Part shown: piece after piece, positions 1 through 7,691 of the stretch
Layout: the number at the start of each line of letters is the position of its first letter
Position numbering within the stretch: position 1 is the first letter of the stretch
Assembly (NCBI RefSeq): GCF_002019855.1
Contig: NZ_CM007717.1
Span: forward strand, 6,119,043-6,183,042
Length of the DNA stretch: 64,000 nt
From: Streptomyces antibioticus
GTDB lineage: Bacteria; Actinomycetota; Actinomycetes; Streptomycetales; Streptomycetaceae
Reading direction: 5' to 3'
Position numbers and translations under genes: made by a program
Notes under the pieces: generated by a model
Seen by the model: only the letters and a program-made list of their open reading frames with translations
Told to the model about the DNA's origin: nothing
Databases searched by the model: none

Positions 1-552
1 GAGCTCGAGCAGATCGACTTCGAGGACGTCGCCGCGTCCGGTCTCACCAAGAAGGAGCTTCTCGTGCTCTCGCGCGAGAAGGCCAAGCTGGAGAAGACCC
101 TCGGTGGTATCCGTGAGATGTCCAAGGTTCCCAGCGCCGTCTGGATCGTGGACACCAAGAAGGAGCACATCGCGGTCGGCGAGGCCCGGAAGCTGAACAT
201 CCCGGTCGTCGCCATCCTCGACACGAACTGCGACCCCGACGAGGTCGACTACAAGATCCCGGGCAACGACGACGCGATCCGCTCCGTCACCCTGCTCACC
301 CGCGTGATCGCCGACGCCGTCGCCGAGGGCCTCATCGCCCGTTCCGGCGTCGCCACCGGCGACAAGGGCGAGAAGGCCGCGGGCGAGCCGCTGGCCGAGT
401 GGGAGCGCGACCTGCTCGAGGGCGAGAAGAAGGCCGACGAGGCCGCGCAGGCCGTCGAGGTCGCCGCCGAGTCCCCCGCCCCCGACGCCCCGATCTCCGA
501 GGCCGTCGAGAACGCCGCCGCCGAGGTCAAGGCCGAGGGCGACGAGGCCTGA
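1..552 (+). CDS. rpsB: 30S ribosomal protein S2, 3' part
   Basis: The reading frame is open from base 1, so the 5' end of the gene lies outside the window; 183 codons remain before the TGA. The conserved S2 C-terminal half is recognisable (the KLEKTLGGIREM segment, the VWIVDTKKEHIAVGEARKL block, then DTNCDPDEVDY and NDDAIRSV). After it comes an Ala/Glu-rich acidic tail of about 60 residues, common in actinobacterial S2. S2 binds the head of the 30S subunit at the S1 docking region. It heads the conserved rpsB-tsf pair; tsf starts 145 bases downstream, beyond a strong hairpin. Confidence 0.98.
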   Translation, partial: ELEQIDFEDVAASGLTKKELLVLSREKAKLEKTLGGIREMSKVPSAVWIVDTKKEHIAVGEARKLNIPVVAILDTNCDPDEVDYKIPGNDDAIRSVTLLTRVIADAVAEGLIARSGVATGDKGEKAAGEPLAEWERDLLEGEKKADEAAQAVEVAAESPAPDAPISEAVENAAAEVKAEGDEA

Positions 553-562
553 CACCGGCGTT

Positions 563-599
563 GACGGTGGGGGCGGCCCCAACCCCGCCCCCACCCGTC
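563..599 (+). terminator. Hairpin between rpsB and tsf
   Basis: An 11-bp perfect G+C stem (566-576 pairing with 585-595) with an 8-base loop follows the rpsB stop by 13 bases; with one bulge the stem extends to 563-599. There is no T run, which is usual for Streptomyces. Because tsf is normally cotranscribed with rpsB, it may attenuate or mark an mRNA processing point rather than stop transcription fully. Confidence 0.6.
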
Positions 600-697
600 A
601 CCCGCAGGCCGACATGACGCCCGCGATCCGGCCGCACGCCGGTCGCGGGCCCGTGCGGATCTCCGATCTTCCAGACTTCGAGAAAGACTCAAGACTC

Positions 698-1534
698 ATG
701 GCGAACTACACCGCCGCTGACGTCAAGAAGCTCCGCGAGCTCACCGGCGCCGGCATGATGGACTGCAAGAAGGCCCTGGACGAGGCCGACGGCAACGTCG
801 AGAAGGCCGTCGAGGCGCTCCGGATCAAGGGCCAGAAGGGCGTCGCCAAGCGCGAGGGCCGCTCCGCCGAGAACGGCGCCGTGGTCGCGATCATCGCCGA
901 CGACAACGCCTCCGGTGTCCTGGTCGAGCTGAAGTGCGAGACGGACTTCGTCGCCAAGGGCGAGAAGTTCCAGGCCGTGGCCAAGACCATTGCCGAGCAC
1001 GTCGCCAAGACCGCCCCGGCCGACCTGGAGGCCCTGCTCGCCTCCGAGATCGAGCCCGGCAAGACCGTCCAGGCGTTCGTGGACGAGGCCAACGCCAACC
1101 TCGGCGAGAAGATCGTCCTGGACCGCTTCGCGCAGTTCGCCGACGGCTTCGTCTCCGCGTACCTGCACCGCACGATGCCCGACCTGCCCCCGCAGATCGG
1201 TGTCCTCGTCGAGCTGGACAAGCCGAACGCCGATGTCGCCAAGGGCGTCGCCCAGCACATCGCCGCCTTCGCGCCGAAGTACCTCTCCAAGGAGGACGTG
1301 CCGGCCGAGGTCGTCGAGTCCGAGCGCCGCATCGCCGAGGAGACCACCCGCGCCGAGGGCAAGCCCGAGGCCGCGATCGCCAAGATCGTCGAGGGTCGCC
1401 TCAACGGCTTCTTCAAGGACGCGACGCTGCTCGGTCAGCCGTACGCGCTCGACAACAAGAAGTCCGTCCAGAAGGTCCTGGACGAGGCCGGTGTCACCCT
1501 GAAGCGCTTCTCGCGCATCAAGGTCGGCATCTGA
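698..1534 (+). CDS. tsf: Translation elongation factor Ts
   Basis: A 278-residue protein, the usual EF-Ts length for Streptomyces. It begins MANYTAADVKKLREL and contains the TGAGMMDCKKAL motif and the ...LKCETDFVAKGE... segment that identify EF-Ts; these form the N-terminal UBA-like domain and the core that displaces GDP from EF-Tu. The ATG at 698 is chosen because the family start MANYTA lies there; the frame is open further upstream but that part has no homology. EF-Ts is the cytoplasmic nucleotide exchange factor for EF-Tu. It follows rpsB as in most bacteria. Confidence 0.98.
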   Translation: MANYTAADVKKLRELTGAGMMDCKKALDEADGNVEKAVEALRIKGQKGVAKREGRSAENGAVVAIIADDNASGVLVELKCETDFVAKGEKFQAVAKTIAEHVAKTAPADLEALLASEIEPGKTVQAFVDEANANLGEKIVLDRFAQFADGFVSAYLHRTMPDLPPQIGVLVELDKPNADVAKGVAQHIAAFAPKYLSKEDVPAEVVESERRIAEETTRAEGKPEAAIAKIVEGRLNGFFKDATLLGQPYALDNKKSVQKVLDEAGVTLKRFSRIKVGI

Positions 1535-1648
1535 GTCCGTACCGCGACGGACGCCGGACCCCTATAGGGTCGGCCCCAAGAGGGTCGTAGGCAGTCGTCC
1601 CGGTACGCCGTCACGCGCGTGTGCGTGGCGGACGACAGCAGATCTGAC

Positions 1649-1706
1649 GAGGAGGCCATTGCCGCGTATGGGATGCGATCGACACCCCACCGGCAATGGC
1701 CTTCTT
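1649..1706 (+). promoter_or_regulatory. Long inverted repeat between tsf and pyrH
   Basis: A 12-bp perfect inverted repeat (1653-1664 pairing with 1691-1702) encloses a 26-base loop; with G-U pairs in RNA the stem can grow to about 16 bp (1649-1706). It ends about 35 bases before the pyrH start. A smaller palindrome centred on CCCTATAGGG lies at 1556-1570. It could be the tsf terminator or a leader structure of pyrH; the sequence alone does not decide. Confidence 0.55.
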
Positions 1707-1741
1707 CGCATGTGCACCACGTGAAAGAGGCGGGAACCCCC

Positions 1742-2500
1742 ATGACCACCAAGGCCCAGAAGAGCGACGACGGCAAAGTACGCGGCCGGTTCATGCTGAA
1801 GCTGTCCGGCGAGGCATTCTCCGGCGGCGGGGGCCTCGGCGTGGACCCCGATGTGGTGCACAAGATCGCCCGGGAGATCGCGGCCGTCGTCCGTGACGGC
1901 GCGCAGGTCGCCGTCGTCATCGGCGGCGGCAACTTCTTCCGCGGCGCCGAACTCCAGCAGCGCGGCATGGACCGGGCCCGGTCGGACTACATGGGCATGC
2001 TCGGCACCGTCATGAACTGCCTCGCCCTCCAGGACTTCCTGGAGAAGGAGGGCATCGACAGCCGGGTCCAGACCGCCATCACCATGGGCCAGGTCGCCGA
2101 GCCGTACATCCCGCTGCGCGCCGTGCGCCACCTGGAGAAGGGGCGCGTGGTGATCTTCGGCGCCGGTATGGGCATGCCGTACTTCTCCACCGACACCACC
2201 GCCGCCCAGCGCGCCCTGGAGATCGACGCCGAGGCGCTGCTGATGGGCAAGAACGGCGTGGACGGCGTCTACGACTCCGACCCCAAGGCCAACCCCGAGG
2301 CCGTCAAGTTCGACGCCCTCGGCTACGGCGAGGTCATCACCCGGGACCTGAAGGTCGCCGACGCCACCGCCATCACGCTGTGCCGCGACAACAAGCTCCC
2401 GATCCTCGTCTTCGAGCTTCTGGCGGAGGGCAATATCGCTCGCGCCGTCAGGGGTGAGAAGATCGGCACGCTTGTGGGTGAGCAGGACAGCCGGGCCTGA
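1742..2500 (+). CDS. pyrH: UMP kinase
   Basis: The 252-residue protein is a hexameric bacterial-type UMP kinase of the amino acid kinase fold. It phosphorylates UMP to UDP in pyrimidine nucleotide synthesis. Visible signatures are the N-terminal MLKLSGEAF loop, VIGGGNFFRG, the DYMGMLGTVMN helix, and the YDSDPKANPEA and LCRDNKLPILVFE segments. The ATG at 1742 has AAAGAGG 11 bases upstream; the open frame further upstream overlaps the hairpin and has no homology. The neighbours tsf and frr are the classic bacterial arrangement. Confidence 0.97.
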   Translation: MTTKAQKSDDGKVRGRFMLKLSGEAFSGGGGLGVDPDVVHKIAREIAAVVRDGAQVAVVIGGGNFFRGAELQQRGMDRARSDYMGMLGTVMNCLALQDFLEKEGIDSRVQTAITMGQVAEPYIPLRAVRHLEKGRVVIFGAGMGMPYFSTDTTAAQRALEIDAEALLMGKNGVDGVYDSDPKANPEAVKFDALGYGEVITRDLKVADATAITLCRDNKLPILVFELLAEGNIARAVRGEKIGTLVGEQDSRA

Positions 2501-2674
2501 CCGGTTGAAACCCCGGTCCGCACGACAACACCTGACCGGGGGACGGACCCTGGCCGGGGGATGGACAATGTCCTGCCGGTCGGGAACCGTGCAGGAAGAA
2601 GACGCGACGCAGCCGGCCGCCGCCACCGACAGGGAACCGCAGCCGGGCCTACTCAAGACACGCAGGAGCAAGTG

Positions 2675-3232
2675 GTGATCGAAGAGACCCTCCTCGAGGC
2701 CGAGGAGAAGATGGAGAAGGCCGTCGTGGTCGCCAAGGAGGACTTCGCCGCGATCCGCACCGGCCGTGCGCACCCGGCGATGTTCAACAAGATCGTGGCC
2801 GACTACTACGGCGCGCCGACGCCGATCAACCAGTTGGCCTCGTTCTCCGTGCCGGAGCCGCGCATGGCGGTCGTGACCCCGTTCGACAAGACGGCGCTGC
2901 GCAACATCGAGCAGGCCATCCGCGACTCGGACCTGGGCGTCAACCCCAGCAACGACGGCAACATCATCCGTGTGGTGTTCCCGGAGCTGACCGAGGAGCG
3001 CCGCCGCGAGTACATCAAGGTCGCCAAGGGCAAGGGCGAGGACGCCAAGGTGTCCATCCGCTCGGTGCGCCGCAAGGCCAAGGACGCGATCGACAAGCTC
3101 GTCAAGGACGGCGAGGTCGGCGAGGACGAGGGCCGTCGTGCGGAGAAGGAGCTCGACGACACCACGGCGAAGTACGTCGCCCAGGTGGACGAGCTCCTGA
3201 AGCACAAGGAGTCGGAACTCCTCGAGGTCTGA
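2675..3232 (+). CDS. frr: Ribosome recycling factor
   Basis: The 185-residue product is exactly the family length. With EF-G it splits post-termination 70S ribosomes. It reads IEETLLEAEEKMEKAV at the start, then IRTGRAHPAMF and the RRKAKDAIDKL segment near the hinge/helical domain. The GTG at 2675 is selected because AGGAG lies six bases upstream and the family length fits; another GTG at 2672 is too near that site. The stop overlaps the cdsA start (TGATG), so the two genes are translationally coupled. Confidence 0.97.
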   Translation: MIEETLLEAEEKMEKAVVVAKEDFAAIRTGRAHPAMFNKIVADYYGAPTPINQLASFSVPEPRMAVVTPFDKTALRNIEQAIRDSDLGVNPSNDGNIIRVVFPELTEERRREYIKVAKGKGEDAKVSIRSVRRKAKDAIDKLVKDGEVGEDEGRRAEKELDDTTAKYVAQVDELLKHKESELLEV

Positions 3233-4467
3233 TGAACGACTCTTCCTGGGGCCCTCCGCCGCACGCCGGCCACCCGCACACGGGGGCACAGCCGGGGTAC
3301 CAGCCGGCGTACTGGGGGCCCGTCGACCAGCGGTCCGTCGGCCAGGGGCCTGTCCAGGGGGCTGCCCCGGCGGGTCCCGCGTACGATGCGCCTGAGGCGC
3401 AGCAGACTCGCCCCATGCCCATCGTCCCCGACGTACCCGCACACGGCGGAAACCAGGATGACGACCGGGGGGCCGCTCGGCTGGGCGGTCCCTTGTTCCG
3501 AGACGAGACGTTCCGCCCCGGTGCGCCCGACCAGGCGTTCCGTGATGAGACGTTCCGCCACGAGACCCCGTCGGCACAGCCCTCTGCGGCGGTGCCGCAG
3601 AATCCGGAGCCCATGCCCGACGCCCCCCAGCCGGCGCCCGCACCGCAGAAGAAGAGCGCGGGCCGAGACCTGGGCGCCGCCATAGGGGTCGGCGTCGGGC
3701 TCGGCGCGGTGATCGTCGCCTCGCTGTTCGTCGTCAAGGCCGTGTTCATCGGCGTGATAGCGGTCGCCGTCGTGGTCGGGCTGTGGGAGCTGACCAGCAG
3801 GCTCCAGGAGCGCAAGGGCATCAACGCGCCCCTGGTGCCGCTCGCGGTCGGCGGCGCGGCGATGGTCGTCGCCGGGTACGTCCGGGGGCCCGAGGGCGCC
3901 TGGGTCGCCATGGCCCTGACCGCGCTCGCGGTCCTGGTCTGGCGGATGACCGAGCCGCCCGAGGGCTATCTGAAGGACGTGACGGCCGGTGTCTTCGCGG
4001 CCTTCTACGTCCCGTTCCTGGCCACCTTCGTCGCGCTGATGCTCACGGCCGACGACGGTGCCTTCCGGGTGCTGACGTTCCTGCTGCTGACGGTCGTCAG
4101 CGACACCGGCGCGTACGCCGTCGGCTGGCGCTTCGGCAAGCACAAGCTCGCTCCGCGCATCAGCCCCGGCAAGACCCGCGAGGGCCTGCTGGGCGCGGTG
4201 TCCTTCGCGATGGTCGCGGGCGCGCTGTGCATGCAGTTCCTGATCGACGACGGCACCTGGTGGCAGGGTCTGCTGCTGGGCCTCGCGGTCGCGGCCAGCG
4301 CCACGCTGGGCGATCTCGGCGAGTCCATGATCAAGCGGGACCTGGGCATCAAGGACATGGGCACGCTGCTGCCCGGCCACGGCGGCATCATGGACCGCCT
4401 GGACTCCCTGCTCCCCACGGCCCCGGTGGTCTGGCTCCTCCTGGTCCTCTTCGTGGGCTCGGGCTGA
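3232..4467 (+). CDS. cdsA: Phosphatidate cytidylyltransferase (CDP-diacylglycerol synthase)
   Basis: A 411-residue integral membrane enzyme that makes CDP-diacylglycerol from phosphatidate and CTP, the branch point of phospholipid synthesis. The first 140 residues are a Pro/Gly/Gln-rich, apparently disordered cytoplasmic extension; about eight hydrophobic segments follow. The family signature is intact near the C-terminus: SMIKRDLGIKDMG, then PGHGGIMDRLDS, which hold the metal-binding residues. The ATG overlaps the frr stop by one base. A strong hairpin lies 21 bases after the stop. Confidence 0.95.
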   Translation: MNDSSWGPPPHAGHPHTGAQPGYQPAYWGPVDQRSVGQGPVQGAAPAGPAYDAPEAQQTRPMPIVPDVPAHGGNQDDDRGAARLGGPLFRDETFRPGAPDQAFRDETFRHETPSAQPSAAVPQNPEPMPDAPQPAPAPQKKSAGRDLGAAIGVGVGLGAVIVASLFVVKAVFIGVIAVAVVVGLWELTSRLQERKGINAPLVPLAVGGAAMVVAGYVRGPEGAWVAMALTALAVLVWRMTEPPEGYLKDVTAGVFAAFYVPFLATFVALMLTADDGAFRVLTFLLLTVVSDTGAYAVGWRFGKHKLAPRISPGKTREGLLGAVSFAMVAGALCMQFLIDDGTWWQGLLLGLAVAASATLGDLGESMIKRDLGIKDMGTLLPGHGGIMDRLDSLLPTAPVVWLLLVLFVGSG

Positions 4468-4487
4468 CGCCCCGCACGCGCGTGAAC

Positions 4488-4523
4488 CGGGCCCCCGTCC
4501 TGAAAGCCCAGGTCGGGGGCCCG
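4488..4523 (+). terminator. Terminator hairpin after cdsA
   Basis: A 10-bp perfect GC stem (4488-4497 with 4514-4523) and a 16-base loop, 21 bases after the cdsA stop and between convergent genes, so it may act in both directions. Confidence 0.75.
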
Positions 4524-4585
4524 TCGCATGTTCGCCCACGAGGGCGACCCTCCGGCTGTTCTGAGCGAGCCGGCCCCCGTCCCCC

Positions 4586-5278
4586 TCACCGCCCGAGGAC
4601 GCTCATGTCCAGCACGTCGGCCTCGGCCGGGGGCCGCACGTTCAGGGGCTCGTCGAAGGCGCTGAACTCCGTCGTGGAGTGATACTCGGGCCCCTCGTAG
4701 ACGACCTTGCGTATGTACGGCTCGCCCTCGGCTGCGACGTAGAAGGTGAAGGACCCTTCGTCGTCCGCCTCGGTCACCTTCAGCACGATCGCCCACTCAC
4801 CGTCGACCTCGGCCGGCTTCCCCTTCGTCACTGTGCCGAAGGAGGTGAAGTCGTGGGTGCAGTCGATGAGCCCTTCCTCGCGCTGCGCCTCGGCGGCAGG
4901 GGTCTTCGCCCAAAAGCGCTGCTCCTGAGTCCCGGCCACGTCCTGGCCCGACTGCTCGACGAGGGCGCGGTTCGGGCGGACGTAGTCCGAATCACCGATG
5001 CGGATCTGCTCCAGCCCGGCGCCCGTGTCCCACGTCACCTTGGACGTACAACGGCCTGTGAGGTCGGTCGTCACATGGATGGAGTAGCCACCGCCACCGG
5101 CGACATCGGTGACCCCGTCGATCGTCACCGACGTCAGCGCACGCATCCTCTCGTTCGCCTCGTCGAGCACCTCCGCGGCGGAGCGCTCCTCCGCCGCGCT
5201 GTCGCCCGCGACCACGGCGGCTCCCACCAGCACCAGGCATGCCAGGGCCGCCGTCACAGCGGTCGATCTCGTTCGCAC
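4586..5278 (-). CDS. Secreted protein of unknown function
   Basis: A 230-residue protein with a clear Sec signal peptide: MRTRS, a hydrophobic stretch of about 18 residues, then AVVAGDSAAEE. The Cys at residue 14 is too early and its context too poor for a lipobox. The mature part has two cysteines (the GRCTSKV and GLIDCTHDF segments) that could form a disulfide. It resembles the general plan of actinobacterial exported lipid-binding beta proteins (LolA/LppX/LprG-like), but that is only an impression from its pattern of short beta strands. No function is assigned. It lies between cdsA and the native rlmN start, convergent with cdsA. Confidence 0.75.
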   Translation of the reverse strand: MRTRSTAVTAALACLVLVGAAVVAGDSAAEERSAAEVLDEANERMRALTSVTIDGVTDVAGGGGYSIHVTTDLTGRCTSKVTWDTGAGLEQIRIGDSDYVRPNRALVEQSGQDVAGTQEQRFWAKTPAAEAQREEGLIDCTHDFTSFGTVTKGKPAEVDGEWAIVLKVTEADDEGSFTFYVAAEGEPYIRKVVYEGPEYHSTTEFSAFDEPLNVRPPAEADVLDMSVLGR

Positions 5279-5342
5279 AAGCCCCCCCGGGTTCGGATTG
5301 GATCATGCTACTGGCGGGCCCCCACGCTCCCGGCCGGGTCAC

Positions 5343-5413
5343 CCGAGTGGATCTGCCACACTGGAAGGGTTATGCCGAAGCCCGGAGAACTGGCAGCGAG
5401 TGGGCAGCAGTAA
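5343..5413 (+). pseudogene. rlmN: Native rlmN leader and 13-codon start stub (left junction)
   Basis: The ATG at 5372 reads MPKPGEL, identical to the first seven residues of the complete rlmN at 17378, then runs into element sequence (AASGQQ) and stops at 5413. Upstream it has a good ribosome site, GGAAGG, four bases before the ATG. From 5342 to 5391 it aligns without gaps to 17348-17397 with about 8 mismatches in 50. I read it as the original chromosomal rlmN leader cut off from its gene by integration of the element. Confidence 0.8.
5378..5391 (+). other. attL core site of the AICE
   Basis: The 14-bp sequence AAGCCCGGAGAACT is repeated exactly at 17384-17397. With the preceding ATGCC and one mismatch the repeat is 20 bp. 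The two copies bound a block containing integrase, replication and transfer genes, so these are the attachment cores. Crossover probably lies within the 14 identical bases, in codons 3-7 of rlmN. Confidence 0.85.
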
Positions 5414-5449
5414 GCCCCCCACCAGCGCATTTAGCGCGGGCAGGGGGCT
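5413..5449 (-). terminator. Hairpin downstream of the DUF4145 gene
   Basis: A 7-bp stem (5413-5419 with 5443-5449) around a 23-base loop, between the att core and the end of the DUF4145 gene. It could end transcription leaving the int operon before it reaches the chromosome. Confidence 0.4.
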
Positions 5450-5461
5450 AGGTTTGGGTCA

Positions 5462-5481
5462 CTGGGCCGTCTCTGGGCCGT
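5462..5481 (+). repeat. Paired arm-type repeats, left side
   Basis: Two direct copies of CTGGGCCGT spaced 11 bp apart, about 70 bp inside the attL core. The same pair in the same orientation is at 17259-17280 inside the other end. In the circular element they would flank the core on both sides, as arm-type binding sites of a tyrosine recombinase do. Confidence 0.55.
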
Positions 5482-5486
5482 GGCGG

Positions 5487-6218
5487 TCAGAACGGGGGCT
5501 CTTCGGTGACGCTCACGACATCACCAGCGGGCGTCTCTTGCGGCACCTCACCGGCGCCGGCCCCGTCTCCCTCTTTGAGTCGCCGCTCGCGCTCAAGTCT
5601 TTGCTCCTTGCGACGTCTGACCCGCGCAGGAGACTGGAACACCTCGTCAAGGATCTCGTCCATTAGACCGAGGACCTCGGTCGCGGTGGCGTTGTCCATC
5701 GGCTCAGCCACAAGATCGCCGTGAGCGACTTCGTTTCCCCCGAACCGGACTTCGTGGGCCGCGTCCTTGACGTACTCCCGAATAAGTTGCTGCTCGAACA
5801 GTTTGTCGATCTTCTTTTCGAGAGTGCCGGTTGTGATCCCACGATCCTTAGCTGTGGCTTCGACAACAGCACGGGCCAAGGCTACAGCCGCCCTGTTAGC
5901 TTCGATGGATAGGCACTGGTGCGCCTCGATGGCCATGCTGGCGATTGTCGCCGGGACATCGTCGTAGACGCGCCTGCCGACCTGCCGAGGGAACCACGCG
6001 CTTGGGCCGTCCACGACCAGGCGTGTGCTGCCGCTGGAGCTGAACGGCACAAGCTCTTGCCGACCGGTTGCGACGCTGAGATGACCGCAGCCATCGCAAC
6101 GAAAGACCATGTCGACGCGCTTCAGCTCACCCCATCCGGCGGTGCCAACCTCGGCTGTGTGCACGTTCTTCATGTTGCACCGGTCGTTGCACCAGCCGCA
6201 CGTTTTGACTACTCCCAT
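5487..6218 (-). CDS. Zinc-ribbon plus DUF4145 (HEPN-like) protein
   Basis: A 243-residue protein. The N-terminus has a Cys4-type zinc ribbon (C7xxC10 with C14, and C41xxC44). The middle (about 95-190) matches the DUF4145 pattern: a helical segment with ALARAVVEATAKDRG, then LEKKIDKLFEQQLI and the RFGGNEVAHGD motif at 158-168. DUF4145 is related to HEPN and occurs often beside restriction and other defence genes; its activity here is unknown. The C-terminal 50 residues are charged and probably disordered. The gene follows int by 32 bases in the same direction and may be cotranscribed. No clear ribosome site precedes the ATG. Position next to attL marks it as cargo. Confidence 0.75.
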   Translation of the reverse strand: MGVVKTCGWCNDRCNMKNVHTAEVGTAGWGELKRVDMVFRCDGCGHLSVATGRQELVPFSSSGSTRLVVDGPSAWFPRQVGRRVYDDVPATIASMAIEAHQCLSIEANRAAVALARAVVEATAKDRGITTGTLEKKIDKLFEQQLIREYVKDAAHEVRFGGNEVAHGDLVAEPMDNATATEVLGLMDEILDEVFQSPARVRRRKEQRLERERRLKEGDGAGAGEVPQETPAGDVVSVTEEPPF

Positions 6219-6250
6219 AGACGCAGGTTAGGGACCCATGGCTCAACAGG

Positions 6251-7492
6251 TCACCGCTTTTTCGGCGTTGACCTCAGCACGCTGTCGATCGCCCTGCGAG
6301 TGCGGTCCTGACTTGACGGCATGAGGTGCGCGTACACCCGCAGCGTCAGCCCAGGGTCAGCGTGTCCCAGGTACTCGCTCACGGCCTTGATGCTTTCGCC
6401 GGCGTCCAGGAGCACCGAGGCGTAGAAGTGCCTCAGGGCATGCATGCCGTGCTCCCGAGCGGACTCGTACTTGCCGTCGGCCCCGGCCGTCGAGATCAGT
6501 CCGGCCGCCCCAAGGGCGGGCTTCCACTCCTGGACGTTGAAGTTGCTGCGCCAGACGAGGCCGCCGGCGGTGTTCGTGAACAGGAGACGGGCGGAGACCT
6601 TCGGGCCGTCCGGCTTGCGCCACGGCAAGGTGATCTCGACGGGCTTGAAGGCGTCCATGTGGGCCCGCAGGGACTCGGCCACCGAGGGCGGCAAGGGTAC
6701 GTCCCGCTCCTTGTTGCACTTCGGAGGAGCGAATACGGCCTTCCCTCGGATCAGCTTCACCTGCCGGACGACCCGGATGATGCCGCCGTCGAAGTCGAGC
6801 GCATCCTCAGCCAGCCCTACGATCTCCCCCTGACGAAGTCCGCACCCGGCACCCACGTCCACCATGGGCCGGTAGCGCTGGGGGAGAGCCGCGCGGACCG
6901 CCCGGACCTGAGCGGGCAGCCACGGCACAACCCGGCGTTGCTCGGCGGCCGGTGGACGAACGGACTTCGCGGAGCACGGGTTACGGGGCAACAGCCCGTC
7001 GTCGACCGCCGCACTGAGGACGGCCCGTACGTCGCCGTAGATGTTCCGCGCATAGCCGCCGCTCACGGCCGGGTCATTCTCCAGCGCGCTCACCAGCGCA
7101 CGAATGTGCTCCGGGCGGAACGAGTCCAGCGGCCGAGAGCCGATCAGGCGAAACGCGTGCAGGCGTAACCGCTGCTCGACGACGACCTGACTGGCCGGGT
7201 CGATGCCGTGCGTCTTGAGCCACTTCTCGGCGTAGCTCTGGAAGGTGACCCGAGCGGCACGCGGGTCGATGTACCGACCGCGCGACATGTCCGACGCGAT
7301 GTCCGTGAGCCACTGCTCGGCGAGGCGCTTCTGTCGGTCCGGGAAGCTCTTGGACTTCTCGGTGCCGTCAGGGCCGATGTACCGAGCGCGGTAACGCATG
7401 CCAGCGCCGTATCTGTCAGTCTTGACCTTGACGGGCTTGCCGTCCGGACCGGTCTCTGTCTTGTACCAGCGGTCTTGGATGTGCCCCGCCAT
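6251..7492 (-). CDS. int: Tyrosine integrase of the AICE
   Basis: A 413-residue phage-type site-specific recombinase. The N-terminal third has the AP2-like arm-binding segment, residues 75-180 the SAM-like core-binding domain, and 185-400 the catalytic domain. Catalytic residues are visible: R220 (in GCGLRQGE), H351-x-x-R354 (MHALRH), H377 (YLGHADP) and the nucleophile Y387 (LRVYAHL). It should carry out integration at, and with the excisionase excision from, the rlmN att sites. The ATG overlaps the stop of the upstream xis-like gene by one base, so they are coupled; rep is upstream of both. Confidence 0.95.
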   Translation of the reverse strand: MAGHIQDRWYKTETGPDGKPVKVKTDRYGAGMRYRARYIGPDGTEKSKSFPDRQKRLAEQWLTDIASDMSRGRYIDPRAARVTFQSYAEKWLKTHGIDPASQVVVEQRLRLHAFRLIGSRPLDSFRPEHIRALVSALENDPAVSGGYARNIYGDVRAVLSAAVDDGLLPRNPCSAKSVRPPAAEQRRVVPWLPAQVRAVRAALPQRYRPMVDVGAGCGLRQGEIVGLAEDALDFDGGIIRVVRQVKLIRGKAVFAPPKCNKERDVPLPPSVAESLRAHMDAFKPVEITLPWRKPDGPKVSARLLFTNTAGGLVWRSNFNVQEWKPALGAAGLISTAGADGKYESAREHGMHALRHFYASVLLDAGESIKAVSEYLGHADPGLTLRVYAHLMPSSQDRTRRAIDSVLRSTPKKR

Positions 7493-7689
7493 CAGGCAGC
7501 CTCACCAATCTGTGAGTCCACCCAGGCACGCACGTCGGTCGGGTCGAAGCGGAGGTGCCGGCCGACGCGGAAGCCGCGGGGACCGGTGCGCTTGCGACGC
7601 CACTGGTAGACCGTCTCGACGCTGGGCAGCTCGAACATCTCGACCAGGTCCTCAGGAGTCAGGAACCGGTTCGGCAGCTCTGAGGCCAT
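7492..7689 (-). CDS. xis: Excisionase-like helix-turn-helix protein
   Basis: A 65-residue small DNA-binding protein with a MerR/excisionase-type winged helix (LTPEDLVEMFELPSVETVYQWRRK, then GRHLRFDPTDVRAWVDSQ; residues about 9-60). In AICEs a protein of this type sits between rep and int and directs excision. The ATG at 7689 is chosen because GGGAG lies eight bases upstream; a GTG nine bases earlier would overlap rep. It is coupled to int by a one-base overlap. Confidence 0.85.
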   Translation of the reverse strand: MASELPNRFLTPEDLVEMFELPSVETVYQWRRKRTGPRGFRVGRHLRFDPTDVRAWVDSQIGEAA

Positions 7690-7691
7690 GG

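Noticed and set aside
1562..3643. A 693-codon open frame on the minus strand opposite pyrH and frr
   Set aside because: Antisense to two well identified housekeeping genes; no homology or start signal.
5300..5400. A tRNA gene as the element's insertion site
   Set aside because: No cloverleaf can be drawn at either junction; the repeated core is coding sequence of rlmN.
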